Notes under the pieces: model-generated
Told to the model about the DNA's origin: nothing
Databases searched by the model: none
The model's input: the letters and a program-made list of their open reading frames with translations, nothing else
Part shown: in pieces, positions 62,964 to 64,000 of the stretch
Numbering within the stretch: position 1 is the stretch's first letter
How the letters are laid out: every line of letters starts with the position of its first letter
Program-made: the position numbers and the translations under genes
NCBI GenBank assembly: GCA_902168205.1
Contig: CABHOK010000007.1
Location: forward strand, 496,001 to 560,000
Reading direction: 5' to 3'
Length of the DNA stretch: 64,000 nucleotides
Origin: an uncultured Chitinophaga sp.
GTDB taxonomy: Bacteria > Bacteroidota > Bacteroidia > Cytophagales > Cyclobacteriaceae

Positions 62964-64000
62964 CTAATGGCTCGGCAAGTATATATCAAACCTCGCACCA
63001 CTATCCGGCACCGCTATGGCCTCTATATAGCCGCGGTGATTTTCAATGATCTTCTTCACGATGGCCAGCCCCACTCCTGTTCCTGAATATTCATGTTTAC
63101 CATGCAGACGCTGAAATACTTCAAATATTTTTTCCTTGTAAAGCGGATCAAAACCAATTCCATTATCAATAACGGTGATGCGGTAATAACTTTCATCACG
63201 AGGTGTAAACTTGGTACGAAGGTCTTCAGCTTTTATACCATTCGTAGTCTCAATCCGGATTACCGGTGGTCGCTCCGGCGATGCAAACTTTAACGAGTTG
63301 CTGATCAGATTAAACATTACCTGCTTGAACTGCAATGGAATGACCTTTACTTCACAAAGATTAACGGACTCTATCGTTCCTGCTTTCTCACGCAACGTTT
63401 CTTCAAAATCACTTTTCAACTCATCAATGATATCCTGAAGCTTTACCGTTTCAAATCTACGGTCGCTTGTGCTGGTGCGCGAGTATGCAAGTAAATCCTG
63501 AATGAGCACTTGCATCTGATTGGCAGCCTTCTCCATACGGGTAAAGTAATCATTGGCCCGCTCCGACAAATTCTCTTTCTGCTTGATGCGCGATGCAAAG
63601 GTCTGAATTTTTCGCAGCGGCTCTTGTAGATCGTGACTCGATACATACGCAAACGACTGGAGTTCTTCATTCATACGCTCCAGCGTACTGTTCTTCTCTT
63701 TCAGCTCAATCGTTCGCTCGGTAACTTTCTTCTCCAGTTCGGAAGCAAAACTCTCAAGTATAGCTTTCTGATTTTTTTCTTCGGTGATATCGCGAATCGT
63801 TCCCAGCATTTTTTCAGGTTGACCCTCGCGATCATAAAATACTTTACCGCGCGCTTCCATCCAATGTATACTCTGATCTTTCCACAAGAGTCGCGCTTCA
63901 TAATACAACTTGCCTGTCTTAAGCGCCTGCGCAAGTGCCGCATGGCGGGTAGAAAGATCATCGGGATGTATATGGTCGAGCAATTGCTGATGCTGCAACG
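62964..64000 (-). CDS. PAS-domain sensor histidine kinase, 5' end beyond the window
   Basis: The visible 345 residues begin inside a PAS/PAC sensor domain (LKTGKLYYEARLLWKDQSIH, MLGTIRDITEEKN), then a coiled coil (LEKKVTERTIELKEKNSTLE), the dimerisation/phosphoacceptor H-box FAYVSSHDLQEPLRKIQTFA, N-box QVMFNLISNSLKFASP, and G-boxes VIDNGIGFDP and GTGVGLAIVKKIIENHRG. The HATPase core is intact. This is the bacteriophytochrome-like HWE/HisKA group (SHDLQEPLR). The start is cut by the window end; the response regulator is not visible. Confidence 0.92.
   Translation of the reverse strand, partial: LQHQQLLDHIHPDDLSTRHAALAQALKTGKLYYEARLLWKDQSIHWMEARGKVFYDREGQPEKMLGTIRDITEEKNQKAILESFASELEKKVTERTIELKEKNSTLERMNEELQSFAYVSSHDLQEPLRKIQTFASRIKQKENLSERANDYFTRMEKAANQMQVLIQDLLAYSRTSTSDRRFETVKLQDIIDELKSDFEETLREKAGTIESVNLCEVKVIPLQFKQVMFNLISNSLKFASPERPPVIRIETTNGIKAEDLRTKFTPRDESYYRITVIDNGIGFDPLYKEKIFEVFQRLHGKHEYSGTGVGLAIVKKIIENHRGYIEAIAVPDSGARFDIYLPSH

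Noticed and set aside
1-64000. tRNA, rRNA, CRISPR array, phage or integrative element
   Set aside because: I looked for T-loop words, regularly spaced repeats, integrases and transposases on both strands and found none.

Overview
The window is chromosomal DNA of a member of the Bacteroidota, most like the Cytophagales/Chitinophagales side of the phylum. The signs are a SusC/SusD pair, a surface protein with a type IX secretion sorting tail, Bacteroidota-type lipoprotein signals (often S-C or A-C at the lipobox), several -7 promoter elements of the form TAnnTTTG, start regions without clear Shine-Dalgarno sequences, many AraC-type regulators and 800-residue FtsX-like permeases. I see no rRNA, tRNA, CRISPR array, transposase, phage gene or replication origin. 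Genus and species cannot be fixed from the sequence alone.

Layout. 1-8.6 kb: a DeoR-type regulator with repeated operator-like sites, a PD40 propeller protein, an SDR oxidoreductase-AraC operon with direct-repeat activator sites, an acyltransferase-3 membrane protein, an ankyrin lipoprotein, a membrane-bound AraC-TolB-like-TPR regulator and a TfoX-like protein. 8.7-16.5 kb: a minus-strand operon susC-susD followed by two surface lipoproteins (DUF4959/DUF5000-type and DUF4998/DUF5000-type), with no glycan-degrading enzyme beside it. 17.4-23.4 kb: an FtsX-like permease, a Bcr/CflA drug exporter, a thioredoxin-reductase-like flavoprotein, a small membrane protein and an AraC regulator. 23.5-30.2 kb: a probable metal-related operon: His/Cys-rich exported protein, ABC ATPase, TonB-dependent receptor and two ABC-2 (DUF3526-type) permeases, with an inverted repeat at its promoter. 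30.2-37.5 kb: a frameshifted VOC gene, then an RND tripartite efflux operon (adaptor, pump, outer-membrane factor).

37.5-47 kb: an operon of two SRPBCC proteins and a SnoaL-like protein, divergent from a GlxA-type AraC regulator; then CPBP protein, YcaQ-like glycosylase, small coiled-coil protein, DUF4199 plus membrane LuxR regulator, FucP-like sugar transporter, SnoaL/DUF4440 and VOC proteins. 47-54 kb: dienelactone hydrolase, CPA1 Na+/H+ antiporter, metallophosphoesterase plus outer-membrane-like protein, APC amino-acid transporter. 54-64 kb: two more FtsX-like permeases, a VOC protein, a 3-kb segment flanked by inverted copies of a dispersed repeat (a STAS/SEC14-like protein and a DUF2341-LamG-T9SS surface protein), and a sensor histidine kinase cut by the window end.

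The most interesting observations are in the non-coding DNA and gene context. Two promoters 18 kb apart (before the Bcr/CflA exporter and before the SRPBCC operon) align without gaps over 69 bp, with shared -7 element and shared distal activator-like box; a weaker related arrangement sits before the flavoprotein operon. The His-rich protein/TonB receptor/ABC-2 operon is an unusual pairing of an outer-membrane receptor with an exporter-type ABC system. There are also several families of dispersed intergenic repeats.
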